A DNA stretch of 64,000 nucleotides from Brachycybe producta (GCA_036925085.1 JAUPFP010000012.1:2097109-2161108), one strand, 5' to 3'; counted from the stretch's first letter, positions 44,970-56,688 are shown. The notes: generated by a model from the sequence alone, not told the origin. Numbers and translations: made by a program.

Positions 44970-45118
44970 GCATGTCCGTTGAGGGAAGCTTTGCGCCAAC
45001 ACTACCCAGGGTGTTAATCGTTGGAGGCAGCCACGTGTACGGTTGTGTTCCTGTGTCAGGGCTGTAATTTTCGCCGTTAAATTTACCTCGTGTATTGTGA
45101 CGGTCCGGTCGGGACGTT
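44970..45118 (+). repeat. LTR-Y end (5' side of G3)
   Basis: Ends 'gtgtattgtgacggtccggt...gggacgttaca', matching the G1 3' LTR end at 41245. It is followed by ATTGGTGGAATTGCTGG, whose TGG near the LTR edge fits a primer-binding site. Only the U5 end of the LTR is left. Confidence 0.6.
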
Positions 45119-45148
45119 ACAATTGGTGGAATTGCTGGATAACGATCC

Positions 45149-45960
45149 TGTAACAACCCGACTGGCCGTTACAATACCCATGGCAAATTTCCCTAAACTT
45201 ACCGTCGCTTGACCTCCTTGGGACGAGTCGAAGCGCTGGCCAGCCCTCCTCTTGCACCCGTCCGTGCCACGGGTAGCGCCGGTTGGAGGTCCCTTCCCTC
45301 ACCGCAAGTCGACGGACGAAAGACCGCCGAACAGGACGAGGAATCCGCGGTAAATCCCCGATAGATCTTACCGTGGAACCGCACAAGAAGAACCGGCCGA
45401 CATGCCGGAAAACATGATGGACAGGACGGTGTTGGTGACGGAGAAACTCCCCACCGGAACCCCCACCCTCCACGCGGTAACTTCCCCAGTATTCAATAGG
45501 AATAATGAAGAGACACGGACACCAGTGGTGAGTGAAAATAAATAGATGATTTATTCAATGATAAATATAAATAAAAACACTCACTGTAGAAGGCAATATC
45601 TGCTGGTCCTACCAGCAGAGAGCCACAAAACAGAGAAGACTCTCCTGACTACTCTCTCCAGGAGCAGAGGTCAAAGGCCTCCAAGCACAAAGGAAACACA
45701 AGATGAATGGTGGCCATCTTGGCCACCTGATGAATTGATGACAGCACTTAATCCTTGCACACAGCATCAAGGGTGTACTTTCCACTGCCCAGATATAATG
45801 GCCACCGCCATATATATCACCCCCAGGCTGCTCCACCTGGGGGAGGACAGGGACCCTTGCTGGCCATTTTGTCGTCTGCCTGGCAACCAATTTACAAGTG
45901 CCTAGCAGACGACATGGGAATTTAGTTCTGCTCCAAAAGGAGCAGAACTGGGTCGTCACA
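45149..45960 (-). mobile_element. Solo LTR-Y (copy c) inserted in the G3 leader
   Basis: 812 bp with TG...CA ends on the minus strand (TGTGACGACCCAG to GGGTTGTTACA), flanked by the 4-bp direct repeat ATCC (45145-45148 and 45961-45964). On the minus strand it holds a 'ttatatctgggcagtgg' region, an 'ataaatcatctatttatttt' polyadenylation region, and a conserved GGTAAGTTTAGGG near the end that looks like a splice donor. It interrupts the leader of G3 about 30 bases after the primer site. This is the best-preserved LTR-Y in the window and defines the family. Confidence 0.85.
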
Positions 45961-45964
45961 ATCC

Positions 45965-47135
45965 CTGTACCTCTCGCATGGTTGACGACCATTGATTTGT
46001 CCGTTCAGTCGGACAAATCACCGTCCAGTGTTAGTAGATTGCTGGGTACGGACTTTGGTCCATGGAACAGCGGTGGAAACCACTGTTGTCCAAGCATTAC
46101 TGCTTTTTCACTGTGGGGTGCAGACTTTGGTCCGTGGAACCACGGTCGAAAGTGGTAGAAAGGGTTTGGACACGGACATTTGTGCGTGATACCGCGGTAG
46201 AAACCGGTAGAGTAGAACTCTAACAGTCTTTTACCTTGGGATGCGGACTTTTGTCCGTGATACCGCGGTTTCATACATTTCCATCAGTTCGTGACGGTGT
46301 TTTACGGACTTTTGTTCGTGAATTTACCATTTTCGACGGTGGAATCCCGTTATCTAGTAGTTGTGGCCGGATTTGATCGTAGAAGTACGGTGAAAGATGG
46401 AGCCAAACCCGAAATTACCGACGGAAGGTCGGGAAAACGGATTAGTTGCGGGATTAGTTACGCAGCCGCGTAGTCGACCGTCTTTTTGGGGCAGAAGGCA
46501 GAGTTTCCCTGGCAACAGGAGAACAGGGCAGAAGCATAGACGCAGATTCTCTGGAGGGAAGTGGCGGGGACAATGTCCCCGAGGGCTGACCTCTGTTGGG
46601 GGAATACATTACGGTGCGGAGACGTGCCACAGACGGTCTCCCCGGAGAATCTTCGTTTCAAGTCAGCAGAGGGGCCAATGGTGATCTCGATGGGCATGAT
46701 GCTCGGCCTCGGCCAAATGTCCATGTTTCCACGGCCGCCCGTCCGGTTGGTCGGGCGGTCAACTCCTTCAGGAGATGGTGGAAGTCCCAGATGAGACTGC
46801 TAGGACAGCCTGGGCCTACTTGGCCAGGCTCTCTGAGCAGGAGCTAATCGAAATTGCCTACGGGATAGATGTCCTTCGGTTGGAAGGACGGCTGTCGAAG
46901 GACGGCCTCGGTCATTGAACCGAGGGTAAATCCTCAGTTCTCACTATCACCCATGCATGAAAGTGCACGGAGGGAGGCACCGCTGGTGCAAGCCAGGCTG
47001 GTACTTCCATGTGAAGAAACCCGGCCTTTTCTAGACAGATTTGGCTGGAGGATTCCCCCGTGCCCAGACAGCAACCGAGGGTTTGCATGGCGTTACCCTC
47101 GGCTGCTGAGTCCGAGTCTGACATTTGGGGGAACC
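45965..47135 (+). other. G3 leader / upstream region
   Basis: G+C-richer leader with a short dispersed repeat 'gactttggtcc(a/g)tggaac' and variants at about 46050, 46130, 46160 and 46245. The open frames 46397-46847 and 46869-47309 are partly overlapping and lack domains before the gag homology begins at about 47141. Confidence 0.45.
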
Positions 47136-47140
47136 AGAGC

Positions 47141-47945
47141 AGGCAACCTCGCAGGGTTAGTGACGCTGCTTGGACGCCCGCTCCAGTGGTTCCAGCGGAG
47201 GTTCAGGCGTTCGGGTTTTTTAACCCGGTCCACTCTTTTGCTCGTTAAGACGGCAGAGAGGATTTGGCGCCTTTTTTCCACAAGTTCGAGCTCAGCGCTG
47301 GACAGATGAGTCCAGGTGCAGTTTCTTTACATTTCTGTTGGACGGTCCGGCTGAAGAGTACTATGCCTCTTTGGTGGAAACTCTTCTGGACCTGACCTGG
47401 ACTGAACTGAAGGACGCTATGCATAGCCGCTTCAGTTCGAGTAATCTGGCTCGCCTCTGCTTCACCGAATATGAAATGATGAAGCAGGGTTCCACCGAGT
47501 CTGTTCAAGTCTGTTCTATTTGCAGTTCGTGGAGCTGTTGGAACGTGTTTCTCCGGGAGAAAACGAAAGCTGTCGGCTCATTCGTTTCAAACGGAAGCTC
47601 CTGACGGCTATCACTGATCAATTGATCGGGTGTTGAAACTTATTGAAGCCAATTTGCTTACGGCAGGTCATTTACCTGCCTGTGCTCGAGTGGTCTCAGG
47701 AGACCGGGCCCAGCTCTGGGAGCTCTACTAGGGCTTCAACTTCGAACCAACCGGGTGTGAAGGCCGCTGCTCAGTCCAAGTCGAACAAGCTGGAGGTAAG
47801 AAGAAGAAGAAGAAGAAGAAGGCAGGTTCTGGTGGAGGCCAGCCAGTGGCAATGCCTCAGAGTGGGGACCGTTCTGGAGATTCACTCCGGCGATTAGGTC
47901 CTTGTTATGGGTGCAACCAAATGGGTCACCTGAAAAATGATTGTC
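47141..47945 (+). pseudogene. G3 gag (capsid and intact zinc knuckle)
   Basis: Reads PVVPAEVQAFGFFNPVHSFA, then after a frame change GPAEEYYASLVETLLD, LTWTELKDAMHSRFSS, ESVQ. A Lys/Arg-rich spacer with an AGAAG triplet repeat (47795-47821) precedes the CCHC knuckle CYGCNQMGHLKNDC (about 47901-47945), which unlike in G1 is intact. A short deletion after 'ctgttcaagtctgtt' breaks the capsid C-terminal half. Confidence 0.8.
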
Positions 47946-48639
47946 CGAAGGCTACGGCTAAAGGACAAGTCGCTAGAGTGCTTCCTGGTGAAAGCCAGAA
48001 GCTTCAGCAAATGCCTGGCTTAGCACCAGTGTGGCTGGAGGGTCGCAAGTACCTGGCCACCATTCGTGATGGTCTGTTCTACTACTGACTCGTGGAAGAC
48101 AAAGAGAAATCTTCTTTAAACTGCCGCCGGTCGCCACCGAACTGAGTGGTGAGCGACCAGTAATGCTTCAAAGCTCAGGTGCCCAACATAGTCGGTGTTC
48201 TGAATGAGGGACGTACCTCCGGGGTTTCTCCAAATATGTGGATGTCCTGCAGAAGGCAGAGGTACCTCTAGCGAGGTCTGTGGATGCGGAAATTACCAGT
48301 TGGGTATTTCCAATGCCATGCTCAACATTGGAGGATGTCGTGGCCCAGTTGGATAACTGGTTTGCCCCCTCACCCTACAGGCTTAGTGGTGAGGTGCTAG
48401 ATCGTGCGGTCATCGAGCAGTCAAGAGGGGTTGGTGTGCACATACCTCCTGCCGGGCCTGGAAAGTTTCTGTTTAGTGAGACAGGTTCCCAGACTTCTAC
48501 ACGTCTGGAATTACTATCCAGTGTGGACGGTAAGCTGGATGGGACGCAGAAGTTCAACGGCGGGAACCCGCGGGTTCCCATTCTTGAACATCAGAGGGAT
48601 GACACAGGATCTATGACACGGGATTGCCAAGAGTGTGGG

Positions 48640-49330
48640 TGTCGATAGGCTATCATTTCCTGGAGATGATCGTATACACCGGGGCCGATGTGTTGGTCCT
48701 AAGCATGAGTGGTTTCATCAATTCTTTTGGGAATGGGTGGGCACTCCATCGAGGTCGTAGGAGTTGCAAATGTGGAATTGACCATCCACAAGAGAACCAT
48801 CAAGGTTGCTCTCCTTTTGGTAAAAGGAGATTGCGAAGCATTGTTGGGCGTTGACCACGCCACATGCTTCGGCTTGATGGTAGATATCGTGCACCAGAAA
48901 GTTTATTTCTGGGAGGATGTCTGGACTGCACATCCAGATGCCCTTCAAGCCGCACTCACCGATCGGGCATTTGGGGAACACGTGGAGGTGGAAGTAGTTC
49001 AACTGCCGATAAAAGAGGCTTTGCCTCAGGGATGGCAACTCCCAGTGATCCCGCCTGCACTCGAGAAGGTTGATGGGTGGGTGAACCTTGTTTCACCAGA
49101 GCTGCCCGAGACCAGAACCTCTATTGGGCATGGGGAAATTTGTTCCCTGCAACTCAGGGAGAATGTGTGGCAACCGGCCCACTTACAATGTGTGGCAGTG
49201 GCTCTGTCAGTGGCAGTGGCCCTGGCAGAGCATGCTGGCCCTGGCCAGCTGCTTCTCGTGAAGCCGCACCGGAAAGCCTTAGGTGGACGTGGTGTGTTTG
49301 TGGTGGCAGGAATTGCCACAGCTAACTGAT
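48640..49330 (+). pseudogene. G3 retropepsin with active-site Asp changed to Tyr
   Basis: The active-site block reads LEMIVYTGADVLVLSM; the equivalent in G1 is IVDTGAD. The codon GAC has become TAC, so the catalytic Asp is gone. After a frame change at about 48720 an open frame of 206 codons gives LLGMGGHSIEVVGVANVELTIHKRTIK...LLGVDHA and the linker towards RT (LLLVKPHRKALGG). It ends in TGA at 49327-49329 where G1 reads through. Confidence 0.75.
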
Positions 49331-49499
49331 TGGTCTTGAGAACATGGGGAATGCACCCATAACCCTGGAGACAGGGGAGGGTGTGGCCACGGCTCAAGCT
49401 GTGGAGGCTGCCCTTGTGGTAGGACTGGAAGAGCCGTCTCAGTTGAGAGGGGGGAAACCCCACTCAGGCAACGGTTAGACCAGGAGAGGGGCATCCGGA

Positions 49500-50117
49500 A
49501 ATGGATACCTGGTCCTCAACGTGGTGACGGCTCCTACTCTCAAAAAGTGTCTTAAGATTGGTCCCAATCTGAAGCCTGATGAGGCGAGACAGCTTCGCGA
49601 GTTCCTGCTGGAACGCCGGGATCATTTCGCATTTGAGTATACAGAGTTGGGTGAAACCTCTCTTGTCGGACATACGATTGATACTGGTGGGCAACCTCTG
49701 GTGCATGAAATATTGCGTCGAACCGCTCCAGCGGCCAGGGCGATCGAGAAAGTAGAGGTGGCACAAATGTTGGATGCAGGGGTTATCCGGGCTTTCGTTT
49801 TTGAGTGGACTACCGGAAACTGAATGCCCAGACTAAGCAGGATCAGTATCCATTGCCTCGCATCCATGATACGCTCGATTCGTTGGCTGGTGCGAAGTTC
49901 TTCGTAACCTTGGACCTGGCTAGTGGTTACTGGCAGTTTCGGATGGATGGTGGCAAAGTACGTTATCTCGGTCACGTAGTGAGTGTCGACTAAGTTGCTC
50001 CTAACCCCGATCTCGTATGGGCAGGCCAGGAGTTTGATGTCCCGACAACGGTGACAGGTGTCTGAAGTTTTCTCGGATTGGCCAGTTACTATTGGAGGTT
50101 CATCAAGAACTTAGATG
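49500..50117 (+). pseudogene. G3 reverse transcriptase, deleted and truncated
   Basis: 49521-49823 carries LKPDEARQLREFLLERRDHF...AQMLDAGVIR and then jumps directly to FVFEWTTGN where G1 has the FVRKKDGG block. 49805-49993 has [32 protein letters not shown] and then [12 protein letters not shown], so the region with the PFGL and YLDD blocks is deleted. The thumb continues VTGV...GLASYYWRFIKN and is cut at 50117. Confidence 0.85.
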
Positions 50118-50808
50118 TGTAACACCCTGTAAATCGTGATCCCGCCAAAACCATAGCCCGGGGGTAAACAACTCTAAACCGTCCCTCCCTCTTCTCTGAC
50201 TCACCTTTCTGACTCATGCCCAAGCGGCGGATTGATACATAAAGAACCACGGTCACTTGGACCTGGTTACACCTCGCAGGTGTACACAGGTCCAAGGTAT
50301 AAAAGGACCGTGTTCCTCTTTGTTCCTCAGTTCTTATCCTTTGCCTGTATTACGCGATCTTATTCCGAATCATGGGCCTGAGGATTTACCGTTAGTATCA
50401 TTAATATTCATCCTTGTATTCTGTGTTTCTTACAAGTGAGGAATAAAAGTGTTGTAATAAGAAACAGCGTTGTCCTTCTGTCTATATGTAACTAACTTCT
50501 CTTAAGAGGCCAGAGGCTCCATAGGGCAGGAGCTATACAATTCTCAGCAGTTACAACATCTTCTCTTGTCGGTATACCGATGGAGAAGATGTATATCAGC
50601 ATCAACCGGAAGAGAGAGAGATGGCCGCCACTCTCCTGCATCGATTTCACCCCCATGCAGAAGAGTGACTACAATTTGTCTCCATCCAGCTCTCTCTACA
50701 GCTCGGATCTTCTCTGTGCAGGTATCATACTGTTCAGAGAAGAAACGAAGTGTGGAAAATGTCATCTAAAGGTTGGTAATAAAAATGGGTTGATGTCAAA
50801 AGCTCACA
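50118..50808 (+). repeat. 5' LTR of the plus-strand LTR-X element
   Basis: 691 bp, TGTAACACC to AGCTCACA. TATAAAAG at 50298-50305 is a likely promoter TATA box and AATAAA at 50442-50447 the polyadenylation signal, so the R region starts near 50325. Downstream, a start codon in good context (ccgATGG, 50580) opens a frame of more than 60 codons (MEKMYISINRKRERWPP) that is also open in the other full LTRs. Confidence 0.9.
50298..50305 (+). promoter_or_regulatory. TATA box of the LTR-X promoter
   Basis: TATAAAAG within 'ccaaggtataaaaggaccg', conserved in all LTR-X copies, upstream of the AATAAA signal as expected of U3. Confidence 0.65.
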
Positions 50809-50924
50809 TTTGGTGGAGGTGCTGGGTATAGCTCCATCTGCCTTCTCCGACCTTAAACAGAAGCCGTCCTTTGTCCTAAGTCTCGTGACTGTGCCTCACG
50901 AGGCTTCATCCGTCCTTTCTATGT

Positions 50925-51115
50925 TGGAACCACGTATGGAGACCCTCGATCACGTCAAAGTCAACCGTGTGGCGCCTTTTGTAAAACCGCGTATGGAGGC
51001 CGTCGATCAAGTCAAAGCCAACCGCGCGGCGTCCTTTGTGTTGGAATCACGTATGGAGGCCCTCGATCACGTCAAAGCCAACCGCGTGGCTCCGTTTTTG
51101 TGGAATCGCTAAAGA
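50925..51115 (+). repeat. Leader minisatellite of LTR-X, about three units
   Basis: Same 58-62-bp unit as 16380-16690 in inverse orientation ('cgtatggaggccctcgatca', 'gtcaaagccaaccgcg'), with the same alternating tails. About three units here against five in the younger element. Confidence 0.75.
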
Positions 51116-52890
51116 GACTTGTGGCTACACACACCACGTGTCGACCGCGCGATTCTGTGTCCTGTCCTTAGAGACACATGTTAAAAAGAACTGCTGCATC
51201 GACATCCATCAAGCACGTGGGCAACACCTTGGTAGTAATTCTTTAAACACGTGTTTCCGTCCATGTTTTTGTGTTTTATGTTTCCATTACCATCACCCAC
51301 TGTTACCTTCACTCTTCTTTAATTTTCAAAGTGAAAACCCACTCGACCCTCCTCCGTATCATTGGTTGGTGTGTGGGCAACACTTTAAACAAATTCTTTT
51401 TACTCTCCGAGAGGAGTTTGCTTAGGCAAATAAATCTCATCTACTTATCTATCCACCTATTAATAGGCTTTTAAAGGACGTGTGTGTCTTTTAAAATGTC
51501 CTATTATCTTCACTCTTCATCTTTAATTTTCTAGCAAGTTTTCTTCCTAATTTTGCATCATTGTTAGGGGGCTTACAAGCTTAAACACACTTTTATCTAA
51601 CCACGTGGGACTTTCTTGTCCCCCCTTTTCTTTGTTCTTTGTCTTTTCATTGTGTTTCCCTTGGGACCCTCTATGTCCCAAGTCATGTTCTTCAATTTCC
51701 TCATCATCATCACCTCAATGTATCATCACACGAACTTTCTCCATTGGACAGCACTGAAGCCCGGCCGCCATCTTGGATCGACCGGACACTCTTCAAAAAG
51801 CACCAACGGAGCGGTTTTTCGCTCCATGTGACTCATTGTTGTACCTTCTCTCATCTTTTTGTGTTCTCTTCTTCTTTCCCCCCTGGTGGAGTTCCTCTTG
51901 TTAGAGAAAACTTCTCTTTTCTTTGAATTTTCTCTCTTTTTTGTGTTCTTTCTCCTGGCCACCATAAAAACGTGCCCCGGAGGAATTCTTCAAGCCATCA
52001 TTTTTTTGGACATTGCAATAAACTGAACCGGAAGTGGCCACCACAGCGCCACCTACGGTCCTCTTCATTCTACTCAATATAGTCCCTCACTGGGTACTGA
52101 CTCTGTCTTTTCTATCCAGAGCAATCCAGCAGTGAGGACACAAAATTTCTACAGTCTGAACATTTCTTCTGGTTCACCAAGTATTTAGCTTGTTGAACAC
52201 ACTTCCATTTCTACACTGATTTACTTTTATTTTAATAAATCTAAATTAAAACTTTTGATGTGTGGTAGCCGCACCTAAGTTTATACTTTTAAAGTAAATC
52301 AGCTTTCTTTTCTTGCTTCTTTGGAAAGTTCAGCCGTCTTGAACTGCTCTTTTGTTTGTTCTTTTTTAGAAAGTTCAGCCATCTTGAACTTTCGTTTCTT
52401 TGTGTATTCTCTACACACACATTCTTCATTCTTGTTTTCGAGTGAAACTAAAACCACGCTCTAGCTTTACTCTTCGTATTGCTTGCTTCTTCTTCAGGCA
52501 ACTGCAATACACTTTCATTTCCAATTCACTTCCGCAGTGTAATTTCGATTGGGTGGTGCACCACGCTCGCAATTGCATTGTACATCTGCTGTTTCTTTAT
52601 TGAGATCTTTGGAATTCTCATAACCTCCACGTGGTCGCCAAATACCACGTGTCGAGAGAGATCCTTCCAAAATCTGACAATCAATAAAGGACTCACGACA
52701 CTACACCAGTTGGGAATCAAAAATCGCCACACGCCCAACTGAGGACACGATCAATACGATACAACCATCACCACACTAACGGAGTGAACGGCCACTTCGT
52801 TATACACGTCATGAGCGTAGGTAATCTATCGTTACACAGTGTATAAGGGTACGATAGTGTCGGTTGCCGACAAGCACTAAATTACCGATG
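51116..52890 (+). other. Long non-coding leader of the LTR-X element
   Basis: Collinear with 15480-16380 of the minus-strand element as far as about 52010; the rest (to gag) is unique to this copy. Pyrimidine-rich and without a coding pattern. An ATG at 52888 opens HSDITDLQLHELNESHH, a plausible gag N-terminus, but that frame stops before the main gag frame begins. Confidence 0.5.
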
Positions 52891-54416
52891 CACAGTGACA
52901 TCACCGACCTACAACTTCACGAATTGAACGAGTCCCATCATACTGGAACCCGAAAGTAGGCTGCACACAAGTGGCTGCACTATCGACTCGCGTGTCCCAG
53001 CTCATAGACGACCGATTCACACCGAATGGACCGACTACGCCACGGCAAACAACACGCACACACCGACTTCGCGACGATGACTCGGATGCCTCTTCAGCTC
53101 CTTATGTTGGCTACAGAGAGCGTCACGATCGTTACGAAAGCCACTACACGCCGCACACACGTCATCTACCACGCCACTCTAACTGGCCCCATCAAGAGCA
53201 GTCAGATAATCCGCATCACAGAGATGAGCATGCGGAAATACCGATAATGACACGTGCTGATTCTCCTCACTCGCTTGTCCGGGTTGCACGTAGTGGTCGC
53301 CGCTCGGCACCCCCGGAACAACAGCCACACGAAGGAGCGACACAAGGCACTTCAGTTTATGCGCCACGTTTTCCACCGCAAGGGGTAGGTCTGATGCCCG
53401 CTGGAATGTCAAACGTCCAGGATGGCATCTATAGACCAGCCCCTAGAGAACCTTCCGTGGAAGAGTTCAATAAGAAATATAGCGGTCGCCACCCTGCTGA
53501 CTCAATTCAAAAGTTCAACGGATTGACAGGTTTCCGTCCCTTCCTGGAAGAATTCGAGGAAGTGGCACACCTGTACAGCTGGAAAGACCACCACAAGAAG
53601 GAATACATCACGGGGTGTTTCACTGGGGCCGCCCGCACGTGGTTGAGCAAACTGAGGTATGAGCTTCAGGACATTCCTTGGCCAGCCCTGAGAGTACAGA
53701 TGGTAGATACGTTTGGGAAACCGAACGAACTGGCCATCTTGGAGAAGAAGTATACAGAGATGCTCCAGAAGGAAGGCGAGAGTACACAAGCTTTCATCTG
53801 GGAGTTTATGATACTCGGCGACCGAGTTTACCCACAACTTGACGATCAGCTGCGTATAAGCCAGTTGCGCTGCGCTCTACATTCCACCATACAGAACGCC
53901 ACGCCCCAAGCATCTACAACGTCGTTCAAGGACTTTGCAAATGCCATCCTCAATATGGAGGTGGTCCTGCTGTCCTTGGATAAATGGCCGACAAAACCAA
54001 AACCCGCAGCTGATTCACAGTCGGGTAAAGGAGCATCGAAGACCGACCAGGAGCCGGCGGCAGCTGCCAGCCCTAAAGACAAACCAAACCGGTCTAGGCA
54101 CGATAAAAAGCCTAGTCAGACTGCTGCCACCAATTCAAACCGACACTCTGCAACGGACCCCCAACCAGAAACCACACGCACGTTCGACAAGAGTAAGTCA
54201 ACGTGCTATAATTGTGGGAAATTGGGGCATTTCGTCCGTGAGTGTCGGCAACCAAAGAAAAAGGTTGCAATCAAGCAGTTTGGGGAGTCGGTTACCGACT
54301 ATGACACCAAAGGAGAGGTGCCTGAAAGAGATATCATCACCGAAGACGGCATTGAGTTTGCTCTGATACAAGTGGCGGGACAAATCTGCCGAATTCCTCT
54401 TCCAGCAGCAGACTAA
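52888..54416 (+). CDS. LTR-X gag polyprotein
   Basis: The main frame is open from a GTG at 52971 to a TAA at 54414-54416 and has no early ATG, so the natural start is probably the ATG at 52888 followed by a frameshift near 52955. The first 130 residues are polar and His/Arg/Ser-rich. The capsid region follows (VEEFNKKYSGRHPADS, FRPFLEEFEEVAHLYSWKDH, TGCFTGAARTWLSKLRYELQ, GESTQAFIWEFMILGDRV). A Pro/Gln/Lys-rich linker leads to one CCHC zinc knuckle, CYNCGKLGHFVREC (54204-54245), and a basic tail. Gag would package element RNA into particles. It belongs to the same lineage as the fragment at 43640, not to G1/G3. Confidence 0.85.
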
Positions 54417-55352
54417 GCCGCCGGAGCACCTACTCCTGATAAACCCGACAATGACAGTTCTGACGACTCTGAGGACATACCAGTCAAGGTGCTCGACCGG
54501 GCTCCTGCACATAAATGGACCCCGGACGAGCTAATCGTTTGGCAGGACACGCTCGACGTCCTTAAACAGTTCACACAAGAGATTGGGTGCCGCGAAAATA
54601 AAACAATAGCCACCATGGCTCCCGGAACTCAACCACTGACGAAGGGCCACTCTTGCTGCCGAAGACTAATGACAACGGTGTATGAGCAGCTGGTAGACAG
54701 CTGTTCACCTCAAGAAGTCGGAGACTACAACGCCAGCGACAACAACCCGCGCATCGCCGTCACGATCAACGGAAAAACTATACGGATGCTCGTGGACACC
54801 GGAGCTACAGGTAGCATCATCACTGCTGAACTCGCGCAGGAACACAAGTTCGAAATCGAGCCTGTGTTAATCCAACCTAACATTCAGGGTGTGGGAGGCC
54901 AACGGATCACCGTGGTGGGACGACTCGCCGCGACGGTCCAGCTGGGCCCCCACACTGTGCGAGGGCACTTACTAGTGATTACCGGCCGGCACGAAGCCAT
55001 CTTAGGCCGAGATCTAGGCCGGGCTCTGCACTTAGCTGTGTCCATGACAACAAATAAAGTATACGTGGAGGACGACCTCTTCGAGTCCACACTCCAACAA
55101 AAATGCATTGAAGCACACATCGGATGGGCTCTGGGAGAAACCTCCTTAGTGGCCCCTGGAAAATCTGCCAGCACCTCTGGGGGAACCTCGAAACTCCACC
55201 CCGTAAGTGACGACGAAAGCAACGGCCACCCACGCTGTCAGGAAACCGAACGTGACGAAAAAAACACAATAATTCATTTGTGTTTATTCCATGACTATGG
55301 AAATAACCACAACAAATTATCAAATAACAATAGAAGAGGAAGAGGAATTTGA
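54417..55352 (+). CDS. LTR-X aspartic protease, in frame with gag after a single stop
   Basis: The frame continues directly from the gag stop without another stop and is the same frame as gag. After an acidic linker (54420-54540) come CCRRLMTTVYEQL, the substrate-side strand ITVNGK-like ITINGKTIRM, the catalytic VDTGATGSIIT (Asp at 54795), GVGGQRITVVGRLAATVQL and LLVITGRHEAILGRDLGRAL. All retropepsin signatures are intact. It ends with a non-conserved tail at TGA 55350-55352, where an RT frame would be expected but is absent. It would process Gag. Expression would require readthrough of the TAA, or that stop is a mutation. Confidence 0.85.
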   Translation, partial: AAGAPTPDKPDNDSSDDSEDIPVKVLDRAPAHKWTPDELIVWQDTLDVLKQFTQEIGCRENKTIATMAPGTQPLTKGHSCCRRLMTTVYEQLVDSCSPQEVGDYNASDNNPRIAVTINGKTIRMLVDTGATGSIITAELAQEHKFEIEPVLIQPNIQGVGGQRITVVGRLAATVQLGPHTVRGHLLVITGRHEAILGRDLGRALHLAVSMTTNKVYVEDDLFESTLQQKCIEAHIGWALGETSLVAPGKSASTSGGTSKLHPVSDDESNGHPRCQETERDEKNTIIHLCLFHDYGNNHNKLSNNNRRGRGI

Positions 55353-56688
55353 GAGGACAACTGAGGACAGTTGTCAAAAGGTGGGGGAGGGGGTAAAAGG
55401 AACCCCCCCAACGAATAAAGAACCCCACAGCATCAACAACCCCTCTAAACACTCTCAAATAACTCCTAAAACTACAAAATTCACACAACTTTAATTTTTG
55501 AAACGATTCTAAACTTTTCAACATGGCCGCCAATATTTACATATTGGCAACCATTTCAAACATTACAATAACTGGACCGGAACCACGTGGCCTTCACAAA
55601 CAATTGTCAACCATGTGGTACACCTGAGATAAATGCCGAAGGCCAGTCAAGGACGTTCAGAAAAAATAAGAAAATCAAAAGCCATAAAAAGGTCAGCAAA
55701 AGAAAACACCATGCTCCCCTTTATTATGTATGAATGTCATTGACCATGCTGTTGACAGTAGGAAGACAGAAAAACTTCAAAGAGACAATTGCTCTGGGGG
55801 CCAGACCAATACACTGAGACTTCAAAAAAAAAACAACGAAAAACTGCAGGTCGTAAATGGATAAAAGAAAAAAAAACAGTCTTGAAGATTTTGTGAGAGC
55901 GGACACCTTCAATTAAATAATAAAATTGAAGAACCTGTCACCCTCTCAATTAAAATCGAATTTCTGGGACATCAACTCCCACCCCAAGAAACAATAACAA
56001 ACAGCAAGGTGCATTTGTAACCTTGCTGACCCATCTACACTGCCTTTTCAAAAGACATTAAGGAAAGGAAGGGGAGAAAGTTAATGGGCAACTTCACACC
56101 TCTGTGTGAAATAAAATAACGGCCCTTCTCCCTCGAGATTCCTTAGTCCTTTTGTTTATCTAAAAATAATAAACAGGACCGACTCTGATAAGAATTACAT
56201 CAACACCTCTCACATCCAATATCGGTGGGACAACCCCCACCCCCAATAAACAAAGTCGTCAAGAAACCAATTAGAGTAAAGTGTCTTATTCTAAAAGGGG
56301 CTGGCCCTTCTAACTTTTAAAAAAATTTAAATAGAAATATATACAAGTGACCAAACCTGGTCAATTACCACTCGATTTGCTCTCCTCAAAGAAGCACTCG
56401 TTTATGTTCATCTCTTTATTTTCGATCTTCTTCAATCATCAAATCTTCAATCTACTTCTGTGCCAAGTTCCAGATTTTAATTTCGAACTTCTTCAGTTTT
56501 CGTTTTCATCAAAAGCTTGAGTGCCACCTTCAAGCCTGTGAACTCACGTGCAGTGCATCAAGCCTTCAGAACCTTTTGGACCTCTTAAAATAATAACAGA
56601 GTGATCGGGGACCGATTTCTGTTATTATTTGGAAGTGAACACCAGAAGCGGGACTTTCGAAAAAGTAAGAACTTTCTAACACTTGGAA
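55353..56688 (+). other. LTR-X spacer between protease and third ORF
   Basis: About 1.3 kb with no coding pattern, collinear with 13899-15250 in the minus-strand element. It starts with 'ggaggggg' purine tracts and has several poly-A/T runs. RT, RNase H and integrase would be expected here in an autonomous relative. Confidence 0.5.

Larger units (their letters stand above)
45119..50117 (+). mobile_element. Ty3/Gypsy remnant G3, cut by two LTR-type insertions
   Basis: Related to G1 at close range in gag, zinc knuckle, protease linker and RT. The leader is split by the solo LTR at 45149-45960, and the body is cut in the RT-RNase H junction (at VTGV and GLASYYWRFIK) by the LTR-X element that starts at 50118. 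Nothing of its RNase H, integrase or third ORF is seen right of 59944, so the remainder was lost before or with that insertion. Many stops and frame changes. Confidence 0.75.
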
